From Gnetum montanum (taxonomy: Eukaryota > Streptophyta > Gnetopsida > Gnetales > Gnetaceae): a stretch of 64,000 nt of DNA. Both the position numbers and the translations under genes were made by a program. Shown one piece after another: positions 21,534-33,065 of the stretch. Within the stretch, counting starts at the first letter, position 1. The number at the start of each line of letters is the position of its first letter. The notes beneath the pieces were generated by a model. That model was not told the origin of the DNA. It saw only the letters and a program-made list of their open reading frames with translations, and ran no database searches. Location: assembly GCA_015680685.1 (NCBI GenBank), contig MNCI01027496.1, positions 341,480 to 405,479 on the forward strand. Direction: 5' to 3'.

Positions 21534-23340
21534 TGTAATCACATAGATGACCTTTGATTAATCCTTAGCATGGATACAAGCATTGATACCCTTCAATAAT
21601 TTCTTAGTTTGTTAAATTCACAAACAATGTGGCATTAATGTTCCAAAGTAATCACAACCTTATGATTTTGAGGTTCTAGGATAGCTAAGCATTGTTAATT
21701 TTAATTAAGTTTTATTTTTAACTACCTCTATCATAACTATGGAGTGTTGATAAAGTTTCAAGATCCTAAGTCATAGTACCCTCATGATGTAAAGCTTAAA
21801 TCTAGGAGCTTAAAAGATTAACAAAGGTTGAAAGTAGGTGCACAGGTTGGTAGATATCATTCTGGAAGTGATTTGGGTTCTCAAAATGGCAAAAAATCCC
21901 TTCTCATTTGGATTAAAATAACAAAAATTGGCTAAGTGTCGCATGTATATATACTATTTTTACACTATGTTAATAGGGATGCATCAACATATTTGACTAC
22001 ATTGATGAGAGTGTGTCAACATTGTGTAAGCTCAATTTTTTTTTTGAATTTCTAGCTCTTTTTTGCCAATTTTGAGATAATCAATGAGTCAAATGAGAGC
22101 TAGAAAGAGGGTCCAGAAATGAGGGTAACATTTTTGAGATTTATATAGAGTTATATGTGTTTAGGAGCATTCATGATCAGAATAGGGTTTTAACACTTGA
22201 TGTTCATGAGAAGATGAAATAAAAATGAGGAGTGTATTCAAATTTGGAATTGTAGCTTAATATTTTAGCTATGTGAAGATGGTGTATAGCCTAGATGTTC
22301 AAAAGTTGTACCAGTGGATCATCCCCAGAGTAGGTTCATGCCCTTGTATAATCACTCCACAAGGTGTCAATAGGCACATTAAGAATTAAATATTCATTCA
22401 ACCTATATGCCATACCCATATAACAATTGTCTTTGGAATCCTATGCTATACTAAACAAAAACATCAAGCAAGAAACTACATGCAGCAATGAGGTAAATGA
22501 TAAAAGAAGAAGCGATTGTAGAGATAGGGACATGAGATGCTTTATCATTGTGAGGAATGTGATTAAAATAATCTTCATCTCTATCCATCCAAGTTTCAGA
22601 CCAAGTCCATACTGTTTCTAATGACATCACATTACTTCATTTGGAATTTACAATCATAGGACCATCAAAACCACATGAAAACATTACTACTTAAGAAAAT
22701 AAAATAAGAAATCATTTTTTATTAGTTAATTCCTTATAATGTTAAGTATTTTTAGGAAACTTGTCCATTAGTTAGAGGGGTGCCTTCAGCTATGGGTAAC
22801 ATGTCTTTCCACTCACATAATGAAACTAGTTCAAGAGTCCTTTGGGATTCTTTGAAGTAGCCTACCTTTAAGCATAGGTAACATGTCTTTCCCATCACAT
22901 AATCAGACTAGTCTAAGAGACTTTTGGGGTTCATCAAAGTAGCCTATCTTTAAGCATGGGTAATATGTCTTTTCAATGATACCCTAGGAATCAATTTTCT
23001 TTTGTAAATTAATTAATTGGTAATTTTTTTCTTATTAGAGGAGTACCTTCAAGCATGGTGGATAACATGTCTTGCTAGTAACATGCCAGGAAAATAATTA
23101 TTCAAAAACATACTTTCATCAAAATTGAAACACGAGTGATAACACAAACACATGGAGTAGTAAGATCCATAGAGAAAGTGAAAGGAATTAGCAAATCCCT
23201 TTCATGTCATACCATTTTCCATCCCCCCTTAATCCTTTCACCTTTCCTCAAGGCATAAATATCAACAATTAATTTTAATTTTAATGTGAGAAGAACCATA
23301 TTGCTTTGAGGGTGAACATCTCTTATTTATAGAAAGCAAA
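21534..23340 (-). other. Inverted ORF3 leader and spacer of element E2
   Basis: No convincing gene. Orientation is shown by GGGTAACATGTCTTTCC (22795, 22877), the reverse complement of a spacer motif upstream of ORF3 in D (32247) and G (53022), and by a minus-strand TATAAATAAGAG at 23321-23332, which may be the counterpart of the TATA box before ORF3 in G. Frames at 22427-22621 (+) and elsewhere show no motif. Confidence 0.45.
22791..23060. repeat. Tandem repeat, 82 bp period
   Basis: GGTAACATGTCTTTCC-containing units begin at 22795, 22877 and 22959 (steps of 82), with a fourth degenerate unit at about 23053. Each unit also holds a TTTGGGRTTC segment and TAGCCTAYCTTTAAGCATGGG. Confidence 0.75.
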
Positions 23341-24010
23341 GGCATGGATGACATGATCTCATTACTTTATACAACTACTTTTCCAATTGTTTTGATAGCA
23401 TAGACCACTATCCAAATAACAAAGTTGTCTTGTACATAAATAACAATCCTTATTAATGTAATGATTGGTATTTTCATGTGATGAAATGGTTGAGAAAATA
23501 AAATATCTCTTGGGAGGATATGTAGCAAAATCCTAAGCATATTTTCCAATTAGTCAAATAAAAGGTTTTAACATATATATGGGACAATGTGGAAGGAAAG
23601 AGAAAATTTTATTTACATCACATTAGATCTAGTAAACTAGATGTAGATCTCACTATCTCTTAGTTGCTATTCTCACCAAGAATTAGAATGCTATTAGTAA
23701 GCTTCACTTGAGTTATCATCATCTTAGAATTGCAAGTAAATGATGGATTCAATTCCCCTAAGTAGAGGATATTTGTAGCTTGTGCAAATCAAAAGCCCTT
23801 GAAGATGAGTTACATGTATTTCTTTCTTGTACTATGACTACCCATTTGAGATAGCATGATAATGTTATAGCAAAAAACCTATATGATTTGTTTTCTATAT
23901 CCCCATTAGTGCTTGATCAATTTAGAGAGTTTATCATTATTTTTTATTAAAATGTAATATTTGTCCAATAAATCCTATGGGTCTTCGAATGTAATAAAGC
24001 TACAATATAG
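23341..24010. other. Unassigned interval
   Basis: AT-rich, no motif recognised on either strand. It lies between the inverted E2 block and the truncated start of element F, so one or two undefined junctions are inside it. Confidence 0.4.
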
Positions 24011-24015
24011 ATTTT

Positions 24016-24537
24016 TCCATTAGAAAAAAAGATGTAAGAATACATGAATTACAAGAAAAGGAAACGTGAGAAGATATGATCCAAAAAAATACTTTACCTA
24101 TTCAAAAATATGTGAATGACATTGCAACTAAGGTAGAAAAAATATGGGATTTTGTAGATGAAAAATTTTCAATAGAATTAAAGATAGTAGAAGAGAAGAT
24201 TAAACAAGCCTTAAACCAAAGTAAAAATAAGAAAAAAAGAAGAGACAATGGACAAGAATAGTACAAAAATAAAGGAAAATTTGCTATAGTGGAGGAAATC
24301 ACGGGCTCCAATTCAAAAGATGATGAAGGATGCAAAGTGTGCTAATATGAACATCCTAAGGGATGTTGCCCTGTTATGGCCCACTTACAAGAGTCTGAGG
24401 CATATGTACTTAATCCAAAATTTATTAAGAAATAGATGCCTAGAATATTACCTTATCCATGAGGTAACTTTAGACAACCCTACCAAAAAACGTACTATCC
24501 AAGTGGGGCATATCCTCAACCACAGGAATAATACCAG
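24016..24537 (+). pseudogene. gag C-terminus of element F (left fragment)
   Basis: Starts abruptly in the gag C-terminal region (PSIRKRDVRI, matching PSLRKRGVRF in H). Then LPIQKYVNDIATKVEKIWDF, a Lys/Glu-rich helix, the knuckle GCKVCxYEHPKGCCPVMAHL (24328-24387) and the Pro/Gln linker (YYPSGAYPQPQE). A few TAG and TGA stops, otherwise open. LTR, PBS and the first two thirds of gag are missing to the left. At 24537 element D interrupts it; the linker resumes at 41271. Confidence 0.8.
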
Positions 24538-25491
24538 TGATGAGAGACATTACTTTAGCAGTTTATTCTAATTATTAGAGCAGTTACTCTAGCGATTTAT
24601 TCTAATTATTAGAGTAGCTACTCTAGTAGTTTATTCTAATTATTAGAGCAGTTACTTTAGCGGTTTATTCTAATTATTAGAGTGGTTCCTCTAATTATTA
24701 GAGTAGTTTCTCCCAAGCCTATAAATACAGTGCCCAAGCGCACAATTTGGAAAGGAAGTCTTTTAGCAATCAAGTAGTGAAACTCTTGTAGTCTGTTTGA
24801 GAGTTAGAGTATTTTCCAAGTGCTTGCAGTAGGAGGTCTAAATATGAACAGATCTTTATTCGAGCATTATGTACCTAAGCACACCTTGTGCACGACAATA
24901 AAGGCAAGCTCTTCGATTCATCCTTACAGCACTTGAGATTTGTTTTCTTACGTATTTATTTTATTTTATTTTCTTATGCATTTATTTTATTTTATTTTAT
25001 TTTATGCACTTTACATTTCTGTTATTAGCACAACAATTCATTTTGATCAATTAAGCAAATCATTAAATTACACAAGCATGACCACTTCGAGCATGCGTGT
25101 AATGCTTGGAAACCTAGTAACGATTAGTGTTTGGTAATCCCAATAGTGTTGCATTGGTTCAGGATGTGTATGGAAAGTGGGAACAGATGCTAGTGTTAGG
25201 ATTAGTTAGAACTTAGTTAATGAGTAGTTAAGTTAAATTAGCCACTTAGTTACCTCTCTCCTTCTCTAATAGCGCAGGACATAAAAACATAAAAGCTATA
25301 AAAATCATATGCCTCAAGCTTACTTAACCATACAATTGTGACATACAAGTAAGCTTGGGAAGAAAAAAATCAACCAACCTGTCCTTATTCCACAATGGCA
25401 CATAGGCACTTACTCCTTGGAATTCAATTGGATCGTGTGTGAAATGCTCATATTCATATGGTTGAGCGTAGAGGTACCTCACCGATCATCA
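24538..25491 (+). repeat. 5' LTR of element D (954 bp)
   Basis: Starts TGATGAGAGACATTAC, ends CCGATCATCA. U3 has a 34 bp tandem repeat instead of GATATC sites, TATAAATA at 24720-24727, AATAAAG near 24896, a (TTTTA)n run at 24950-25010, and the paired motif CTTGGAAACCTAG / TTTGGTAATCCCAATAG. The 3' partner is 40568-41270. Confidence 0.9.
24546..24712. promoter_or_regulatory. U3 tandem array, 34 bp unit with near-palindromes
   Basis: TTTATTCTAATTATTAGAG begins at 24562, 24596, 24630 and 24664 (34 bp steps), followed by a partial unit. Each unit contains the near-palindrome CTAATTATTAG and a CTACTCTAG-like second block. It ends just before the TATA box, the same position as the GATATC arrays of the related LTRs, but with no sequence in common. 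Confidence 0.75.
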
Positions 25492-25510
25492 TTGGCACCG
25501 TTGCTAGGGA
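25492..25510 (+). promoter_or_regulatory. Primer-binding site of element D
   Basis: TTGGCACCGTTGCTAGGGA, two changes from the tRNA-Asp complement, immediately after the LTR. Confidence 0.85.
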
Positions 25511-25627
25511 CTTAGTTGTTTGTGCACTAACTAGAACATAGGAAATCATTCACATTGTTGGAATGAACCCTTAGGGTTGGTTGAGAAAATAATAAATAAG
25601 AATACATTACACACTGAACAGACAAGT

Positions 25628-27547
25628 ATGTCTCCTTCTTCGTACAAAAGCGTCTCACCAACTAGGTCTGAAACATGAAACAGTTGGCAGCATAATACAC
25701 ATGACGTTGATCCACCAGTCCCTCAAAAATTTTGAGTGGTATATATTCATCCTAATGAGTATATACCAAACTTCACCTTTATCCTCCATCAAGATGAACA
25801 ACTGCATTGGTGAGACTTAGAAGGTAACATAGTGTTACCTCCCAATCGTTCAGTCCTGAGCATGCTTCTTCATGCTCTCACATGAATTGGCATGCTGCAC
25901 TTACACGTAGAATATGTTTTGCAAGATCATGACTCAAGAGAATATCATCCCACAGAGGCACAATGTCAAACAAACTTGCAACAGGAAAGACATCATAAGT
26001 CTTTGAACGTAAGTGGTCCCAGGATGCCCCACATGTCTTAAGGGAAAATGAGGGTGGTGAACCTACCTCAGGTAGTCTCCCACACAATGATGTTCCTTCC
26101 CTTGACTTTGGCCAAGGGGTTGTGTATTAGGAATTTCATTCCACTATTCATAACCTAGGTTTTGATACCCACGGGCACAAAGGGTCTGAAAAAGGGACAC
26201 GAACTCATGATAAAAGTGGACATTTTCATCGCAATCATGATCGGGGCTGAGACTGCAGAAGAGAAGGTAGCAGAAACCATCATGGTGATGGTTCTTCTTG
26301 TTTTTCACCTTCATCATCTCCTTCACCCTCTCCTTTAATATTCAAACGTGGTCATAAAGAAAAAGACCATGGGGATAAAGGTAGGCAAAGTGGAAGTCAT
26401 AGACGAAATAGCCAGGAAAGGGGACAAGAGCACTCTAGAGAGTCATGACATAGAAGAAGGGAGAGTAGGGAACAATGTAGGCATCATGGATACCATGGAC
26501 AAGATGATCACAATGAACCCCTCCTCGCTACTCGAAGTATGTTGGACATAATTGAGGTTGTTAAAATTCCAACAAGGCATCAGAAAGATAGTAGGATCAA
26601 GAGATTAGATATGAACAACATCCCACAATTTGAAGGGGGATACAATGCTGATCCTCAGAATCATTTACAAGCATTCCATGATGCATGTGCCTTATAAAAC
26701 ATAGAGAACAAATGGCAAAAACTTAAGTTGTTTCCACAAACATTAGTTAAAGAAGCGAAAAGTTGGTACTCGTCTTTAGAACTGGAATCAATTCGTAGGT
26801 GGAGTACTATGTTAGAACTATTTAATGACAAGTACCAAACGTACTCCCAAGTGTCTAACTTGTGAAAGAAAATCCAAGGCTAGAAACAGGGAGGACATGA
26901 ACCCTTGGATGCTGCCATGGGCTGATACTATGCACTATTACATCATTGTCTTAGCAATGGTTATTCGCAAAGGAATCAACTACGCCATCTTGTGAATGGG
27001 CTTAGGCATGAAATAAGAGGAACCCTTGGGACTTATGCCCAAGGGAGACTATCCGAGCTTAGGTCCCATCAAAGTCAAAGACTATTGGATCAAGTTGCTA
27101 AGGAAGAAAGTGAGCTACAGAAGAGAAAAAGTGTGGAAGAGTATAACTGAGATCCTTCCCTTCAGAAGAGGGGAGTAAGATTTTTTGAGGATGAAGAAGA
27201 GTCACCACTCGAAGAGATGGTGAATAGGAAAACTTTACCTATCCAAAAGATACATCAAAATTTTCAACAAAGGTAGACCAAATGTGGGATTCCCTAGACA
27301 ATATATTTCAAACTGTTCTTAAAATAGTAGAGGAGTCTAGAGAGCAAGGTAGTGAGAAAAGAAAAAAGAGAGAGGTTGAACATGCATGTAGCAAGGGTAA
27401 GGGCAAAGTTGCCATCATTGAAGAGGTTGTGGACTCAGAAACAGACAATGATAGTGGATGTGAGATATTTCAATATGACCATCCTAAGGGATGTTGCCCT
27501 ATAATCTCACATCTACAAGAGTCTGGGGTGTATGCACTCAACCCATG
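25628..27547 (+). pseudogene. gag pseudogene of element D
   Basis: ATG at 25628 (MSPSSYKSVSPT) matches the start in A, G and H. N-terminal domain with YIPNFTFILHQDEQL (25755-25805), Arg/Ser/His region to about 26520, core with LDMNNIPQFEGGYN, NHLQAFHDACAL, LKLFPQTLVKEAKSWY and RWSTMLELFNDKY (26600-26840), then YAQGRLSELRSHQ, the SPLEEMVNRKTLPIQK and MWDSLDNIFQTVLKIVEES helices (27205-27340), and the knuckle GCEIFQYDHPKGCCPIISHL (27460-27519), in which the second Cys is replaced by Phe. A handful of TAG/TGA stops and at least one frameshift (27240-27280). Confidence 0.87.
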
Positions 27548-28195
27548 ATTAAAAAAAAAGGAAAATACCCTGAAGGTTACCTTATCCTCAAGGTAACCCA
27601 AGGCAGTTCCACAATCCCTTAACATATTATCCCAATGGAACTCCATCACAACTGATTTAGCAATATCAATAGTGGTAGCACCCATAATCATGGTGAATGC
27701 CACCACTAAGGCAACAGTATCCTTATTGGTAACTTGACTAGTATGGATATTACATGTAGCAGCCAATCTCCCCACGTGACTCTATTGGTCATGTCACTCC
27801 TCAACCTCACTACTGAGCCCACGAGTATTATGGGACTCCCTCTTCTAGAGGTGATATTCCACAAACATATCATCCTTCTCATCTAGCCACATCTCTTCCA
27901 CCAATAGCTCCACTATCACTTGCTTCAGCGATGCAAGGTAAAATCCCTACCCAGTCGTAGCACCATAATACCATGAGGGCTATTAACTCTCAACCTACTA
28001 TTGGTTCCAACAACCACGTGAAGAAAAGACCTTTCTTTAGAACCAACAGTCCAACCAAGCCCTTGCAATCACAAGTGGCTGATTCCTTAGATGCCTCAGT
28101 ATCAATAAAAATTTCAAAGCCCCCTTCAACTTAATCATCACACTCAATGCATACAATCATGCTAACACATGCTGTCACCGATTGGATCAAAGCTG
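27548..28195 (+). pseudogene. Pro/Gln linker of element D
   Basis: Low-complexity continuation between gag and protease, aligned with A 14975-15560 (GTAACCCAAGGCAGTTCCAC, then HNHGECHH-type remains of PQSWGMPP). Stops and frameshifts throughout. No domain expected. Confidence 0.55.
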
Positions 28196-28640
28196 CCGCC
28201 TTCCCAGGAAACTCTCTGATAATATACTTAAAAATTATTGGAAATGCGCCAGTAAGGCTCTTTTGGATTTAGGTTCTGGTGTCAACTTGATTTCTCAAGA
28301 AATGTACAAGGCCTAGAACTTGCCTCCATTGAAAAAGAGCAGCATTCGTCTAGAGTTGGCCGACCAGTCCATCATTGTCCCATTGGGACTGGTGGAAGAC
28401 ATTGTTACCACTGTTTGTGGGTGGTTGTACCCAGCTGACTTCCTAGTGATTTAGGTAAACAATGGTAAGGGGAACTTCCTAATCATAATGGGCAGAGCAT
28501 GGCTAGGCACCATCAACGCATGCCTAGGAATCCACGATCTTTCCCTAGAAATATCAAAGGAAAATACATTCAAAAAGATCAAGAAGAACAAAGTTTCGTG
28601 CATCACATATAGTGACATAGGGTGTAATTGTGTGTAGAGG
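28196..28640 (+). pseudogene. Aspartic protease pseudogene of element D
   Basis: Active-site motif ALLDLGSGVNLISQEMYKA near 28253-28313 (D-L-G in place of D-S-G, still the acid residue and glycine), then LELADQSIIVPLGLVEDIV, GWLYPADFLV, IIMGRAWLGTINACLGI and SLEISKEN. A TAG follows MYKA as in A. Order and spacing fit Athila-type retropepsin. Confidence 0.83.
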
Positions 28641-29105
28641 TCATGATTTGTGCAAAGTTTAGCATTTCCTACATGCAATCAGTGTGCACAAGTGATTAAC
28701 ATACAAAGATGCCTGTATGTAGCAACTACATGACAGGAAGACACCCAATGGCTAACAGCTGATCAAGAAAGTAGTTCACTCATATGCATGGAGCCAACTG
28801 AGGGTTTGACTTATGCTTACATCGATAGCATAGACACATTAGAGCAAGTCCACTGCCAACTTCCAAGTCTTAACCTTGAAAATATCAAATGGGGGAAGTT
28901 GGAAATCCTTGAGAAATTTAAGTAGGAGCCCCTCAAACTAAAACCATTGCCCACCAGTATGGAATACACATTTCTTAAAAACAGAAAACTGGTAATTATC
29001 AATGCTAAGCTTGCTCCTCAATAGAAAGAAGAACTGCTGAAGGTAATAAATAAATGGTCGAAAGCCTTTGCTTGGTCATATCCTAAATTAACTAGAATAG
29101 ATCCT
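28641..29105 (+). pseudogene. Protease-RT linker with conserved cysteines, element D
   Basis: Aligned with A 16050-16296, F, G and H: CNQCAQVINIQRCLYVATT, then MEPTEG, LEQVHCQLPSLNLEN, MEYTFLKNRKLVIINAKLAPQ and WSKAFAWSYPKL. The end, just before RT, corresponds to the segment that normally precedes the first RT finger. The CxxC plus a third Cys is kept in all copies, so it may bind metal; this is inference. TAG and TAA stops present. Confidence 0.6.
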
Positions 29106-29980
29106 AAGATATGCTAACATAAGATTTACACTGACTCCTCCATGAAGCCTCAAAGACAATCGCAGAGGCATTTGAACCCAAAGTTGAAGTAAGTAGTTAA
29201 GGAAGAAATCAAACAACTTCTCAAGGCTAGGTTCATATACCCCATTGTTGATAGCGAATGGGTTAGCCCCTTAGTTATTATGCCTAAAAGGGAGGCAAAT
29301 GGAGGGTGTGCATAGATTTCAAGCTACTAAATATGACAACATTCAAAGATCACTTTCCGTTGCCATTTTTTGAGCAAGTCTTAGACACCATCGCAGGGCA
29401 TCGCTACTACAATTTTTTGGATGGATATAGCGGATATAATCAAATACAAATAGCCCTAGAAGATCAAGCCAAGACTACGTTCACTAGTCCTTGGGGAATG
29501 TTTTCATATAAATAGATGCCATTTGGCTTGTGTAATGCCCCTACAACATTTCAATGACTAGTTATAAGCATCTTCCAACAACAGATAGAAAATGGTGTAG
29601 AAGTATTTATGGATGATTTCTCCACCTATGGAGCAAACTTTGATCAAGCCTTGGACCAGTTAGAGAAAGTGTTAAAAAGATGTGTAGAAACCAATTTGAG
29701 GCTCAAGTGGTAGAAAAGCCATTTGATGGTTCAAGAGGGCATAGTACTAGGGCACAAAATCTCACACACAGGGATAGAGGTATACCCTAAGAAAATCAAA
29801 GTTATCTAAGGAATTACCTGTGAATCAGAAACTGTCAAAGATATTCGGTCATTCCTTGGACATATTGGCTACTATAGGATATTTATTGAGAACTTTTTAA
29901 AGGTTTCCAAACCATTGGTGGAATTAACGAAAAAAGACGTACATTTTGAGTGGATTAGGAAATGCGAATTAGCTTTCCAA
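29106..29980 (+). pseudogene. Reverse transcriptase pseudogene of element D
   Basis: Recognisable RT blocks in order: FIYPIVDSEWVSPLVIMPK, a one-base deletion in the AAAA run near 29284, then CIDFKLLNMTTFKDHFPLPF, LDTIAGHRYYNFLDGYSGYN, TTFTSPWGMFSYK, MPFGLCNAPTTF, the catalytic VFMDDFS (29603-29623, the YxDD box as FMDD), LEKVLKRCVETNLRLKW, LGHKISHTGIEV and SFLGHIGYYR. Stops: TAG after SYK, in TFQxLV and in LKWxKS. It would copy the element RNA to cDNA in the particle. Athila/Tat-like, with no chromodomain-lineage features. Confidence 0.9.
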
Positions 29981-30480
29981 ACTCTGAAACAGAAGCTAGT
30001 AGAAACACCCATTTTACAAGCTTCCGACTGGTCCAAACCATTCCATATCATGATTGACACATCCAACTATGCCTTAGGAGCTGTACTTACATAGTTAGAT
30101 GACCAAAATCATCCTTATTACATCCACTATGCAAGTAGAAGTATCGTTGGTGCACAACTTAACTACACTACCACAGAGAAAGAGATAATGGCTATAGTGT
30201 TTGCACTAGAAAAGTTTAGACACTATGTATTGGAATATAAAGTATATATACATACAGATCATAGTGCAATCATAGTGCAATAAGGTTCCTCATGAATAAG
30301 CCAATGGTAAGCCCTCGTATCATATGATGGCTTGTAATCTTACAAGAGTTCGATCTTACAATGATCAATCATAAAGGCACCAAGAACCAATAACGTAGTT
30401 GCTGATCATTTATCTCAATTGTGATGGGACAATAAAGAGGATGAGTATCCAATTTTTGATTATTTTCCTGATGAATTCCT
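29981..30480 (+). pseudogene. RNase H pseudogene of element D
   Basis: TLKQKLVETPILQASDW and FHIMIDTSNYALGAVL (first catalytic Asp), YYIHYASRSIVGAQLNYTTT, then the EKEIMAIVFALEKFRHYV block (catalytic Glu) and VYIHTDHSAI (Asp). A direct duplication of 11 bp (CATAGTGCAAT, 30260-30270 and 30271-30281) shifts the frame in DHSAIRFL. After it PMVSPRI and VVADHLSQL can be read in other frames. Retroviral-type RNase H that removes RNA from the hybrid. Confidence 0.85.
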
Positions 30481-31640
30481 CTTTGCTGGTGTAGTGAATA
30501 ATTGATCACCCACGGAGACAAACTGGTACAGTAGCATTCTTACCTATCTCCTCACCCAACAAACACCACAAGAGTTAAACCTTAAGAAGAAACAACAATT
30601 TCTTCATTGAGCCAAGTACTTTATGGAGACAAAGTATGTTTTGATGGCTTGGTTCGATGGTGTGTTCCCGATATAGATCAACTGCGAGTTCTCCAAGACA
30701 CTCATGAGGGTCCTTGTGGGGGTCATTATGCTGGGAGATGAACAACCATCAAGATCCTGCTTGCAGGATATTATTGGCCTACATTATTTTGGGATGCCCA
30801 TCATTTCGTCCAATCTTGTAAGTGCTATCAAAATGATGGGGGAATGACTACTAGAATGGAGGGTCTACAACAATGGATCCAAGCATTAGAACCCTTTGAC
30901 ATTTGGGGAATTGATTTTATGGGGCCAATTACACTAATGTCCAATTAAAAAGCTTATATTATTGTTGTCGTTGATTACCTAACAAAATGGGCTGAAGTAG
31001 CTGCTATTAAGAATTGTACATCATCTATAGCTACACGATTTGTTCAACAAAAAATCACAAACAGGTTTGGTGTGCTGCGTGCACTTATTTTAGACAATGG
31101 TATGCACTTCACAAGTGTAACTTTTCAGAAATTAATGCAACACTTAGGGGTTGAACACAAACTGACAACACCATACCGCCCCCAAGTGAATGGTCAAGCC
31201 GAAGTCACTAATAGGGAGATTACAAAAATATTGGCAAGAACCATTAGCAAGTTTAGGTGAGACTGGAGCACTAAACTGAACAATGCTCTTTGGACATACC
31301 ACTCCACATGGAAACTCCCTACAGGCTATTCTCCCTATGATTTAGTGTATGGTAAATTACCAATGCTTCCCATTCAAACTGAGCTTCGTACACTATCCAT
31401 GGCATGTGACCTCAACCTTGACCTTGATCTAGCACAGAAACAATGGGTAGTAACCCTGAACTTGCTCAATGAAAACTGATTAGCTACCCTATCATCTAAC
31501 GAATTGCATAAGGCCTTCAATAAAAAATATCATGAACTAAGAATTAGGAAAGTTAAATATCAGCTAGGAGATAAAGTTCTCTACTGGAATCCCACACATG
31601 TGCCACAACGTACTAAATTTCAAACACTGTGGGAAGGACT
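30481..31640 (+). pseudogene. Integrase pseudogene of element D
   Basis: Zinc-binding HHCC region: THEGPCGGHYAGR (about 30698) and VQSCKCYQND (about 30810). Catalytic core D,D,E: WGIDFMGPI (30907), LILDNGMHF (31085) and VNGQAEVTNREI (31186). Then ISKFR stop, WKLPTGYSPYDLVYGKLPM, LDLDLAQ, LHKAFNKKYHELR and GDKVLYWNPTHVP to LWEG at 31632. The best-kept integrase here: all three acidic residues are present. No chromodomain. Just after LWEG the sequence jumps to spacer; about 350 bp found in F and G is deleted, so the C-terminus is cut. Confidence 0.88.
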
Positions 31641-33065
31641 TTTATTATTTTTGTTTTACACCATCGTTCATATTTTTACTATTTCTTTGTTTGCTTGATT
31701 GCTTTTATTCGTCATCCAATAAGTGCTCATGATGGTGGATTAAATTATATCATATTGATTGCTAATTTTTTGTTTTTACCTTTGAATTATGATGTTGATA
31801 TTAAGGTATGGTTCTTTTGGTAAAACAGACAATCAGTCCACATCGTCCACTCATCCATACAACTCTATGGTCTCCTTTTGCTTGGAACTATACAGTCCCC
31901 TTTTTCTAAGTAAACTTTTAATGAATTGTTGGCTAGGTTCTTTTCAAACTAAGGAAATACTTAAAGGATGAAAAGGGTGTCACTTCAAGGGCATTTCATG
32001 CATTTGTGATGGCCATTCTTTTGGGTGCTTGGATGCTTTTTCTTGGGTTTTCCGCCATTCTGACATTGTTCAAGAATCAGGAAGCTAAGTGAATAAAAAA
32101 TAAGTCTTTGCATGGTGTGGTTCTCATGCAAAAAAAGAGAAAGAAAAAAAAGAAAAAAAAACAAAAACAAAAAAAAAAGGTGTGAGAATTCAGAGCACAC
32201 CCCTTAGACATAATAAAGCAATATGGGCTACAAGCACTGATTATGGAACTAAAAAGACATGTTACCCATGCATAAAGGTTCCCTCTAACTAAGGCCCTTT
32301 CTCGCTTCCTGCTTCTCCATCTCGCTCTCCTCAGAATGGTGGTAACTCTTTGTAGAAGAATTCTTGTTACTTCAAGTAGATGGATTGGTCAAGTGTGTTG
32401 ATGCAAGGTCACTGAATGTGGTTTGTTTGAGTTTGGATTTGGGATGAGTTCTGCTTAGTCACATTAACCATGAAATACACAAGGGGCTTTACACAACCTT
32501 GTCCTTGGGATTCCATTCCATTCTCTCCTCTCCATCTTTCTTCCCATTTTCCACCTCATTGCCACTTTTATCATTAGTCTGTTTTGGGTTGATGCATTGT
32601 TTTTCTTTGGTGAATTCTTGTGGGTAAGTTTTGAACTCTTGCTTCCAAATGACATTCCTAGAGCTTATGGACTCTTTGATTTGTGGGTTTGTCAGGGCAT
32701 AAAAGGCATGAGCTTGCTTTGGGGAGGACCCACTGGCATTTATTTTCCGTGCAATTGTTAACTTCTTTCCCTTAAACATTTCTTGCAATCAATCATTTCT
32801 TGTTTCATCCCCATCCATGACATCCATTTTATTGGTGTTGCCGTTGATATTTTTCATCTTTCTTGTTCCTCATGTTTTTCCATCTTATAGCTACTGGAGG
32901 TTCGCTCTTAGTCATGGTGGCCCTAGCACAGATTTTTCAATTTTTTCCATTTTACTAATTGCCTAACCCCTACACCTTGGGTAGTTTCCAGTGATAAATC
33001 TCCGAACCAATTTCTGCCATAACCACAACTCAACTAATGCGCTTCATATCAAGGCAAGGTATCAA
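31641..33065 (+). other. 3' spacer of element D (truncated)
   Basis: Non-coding, collinear with A 16560-17930. Contains an A-rich purine tract (32132-32178), ACTAAAAAGACATGTTACCC (32250), CTACTGGAGGTTCGCTCTTAG (32890-32910) with TCATGGTGG, and CCTAACCCCTACACCTTGGG (32963). It stops at about 33065, where C's LTR remnant begins; ORF3 would have followed. Frames on the minus strand here have no motif. Confidence 0.65.

Noticed and set aside
23367-23549. Minus-strand frame of 60 codons
   Set aside because: No recognisable motif and no second copy.
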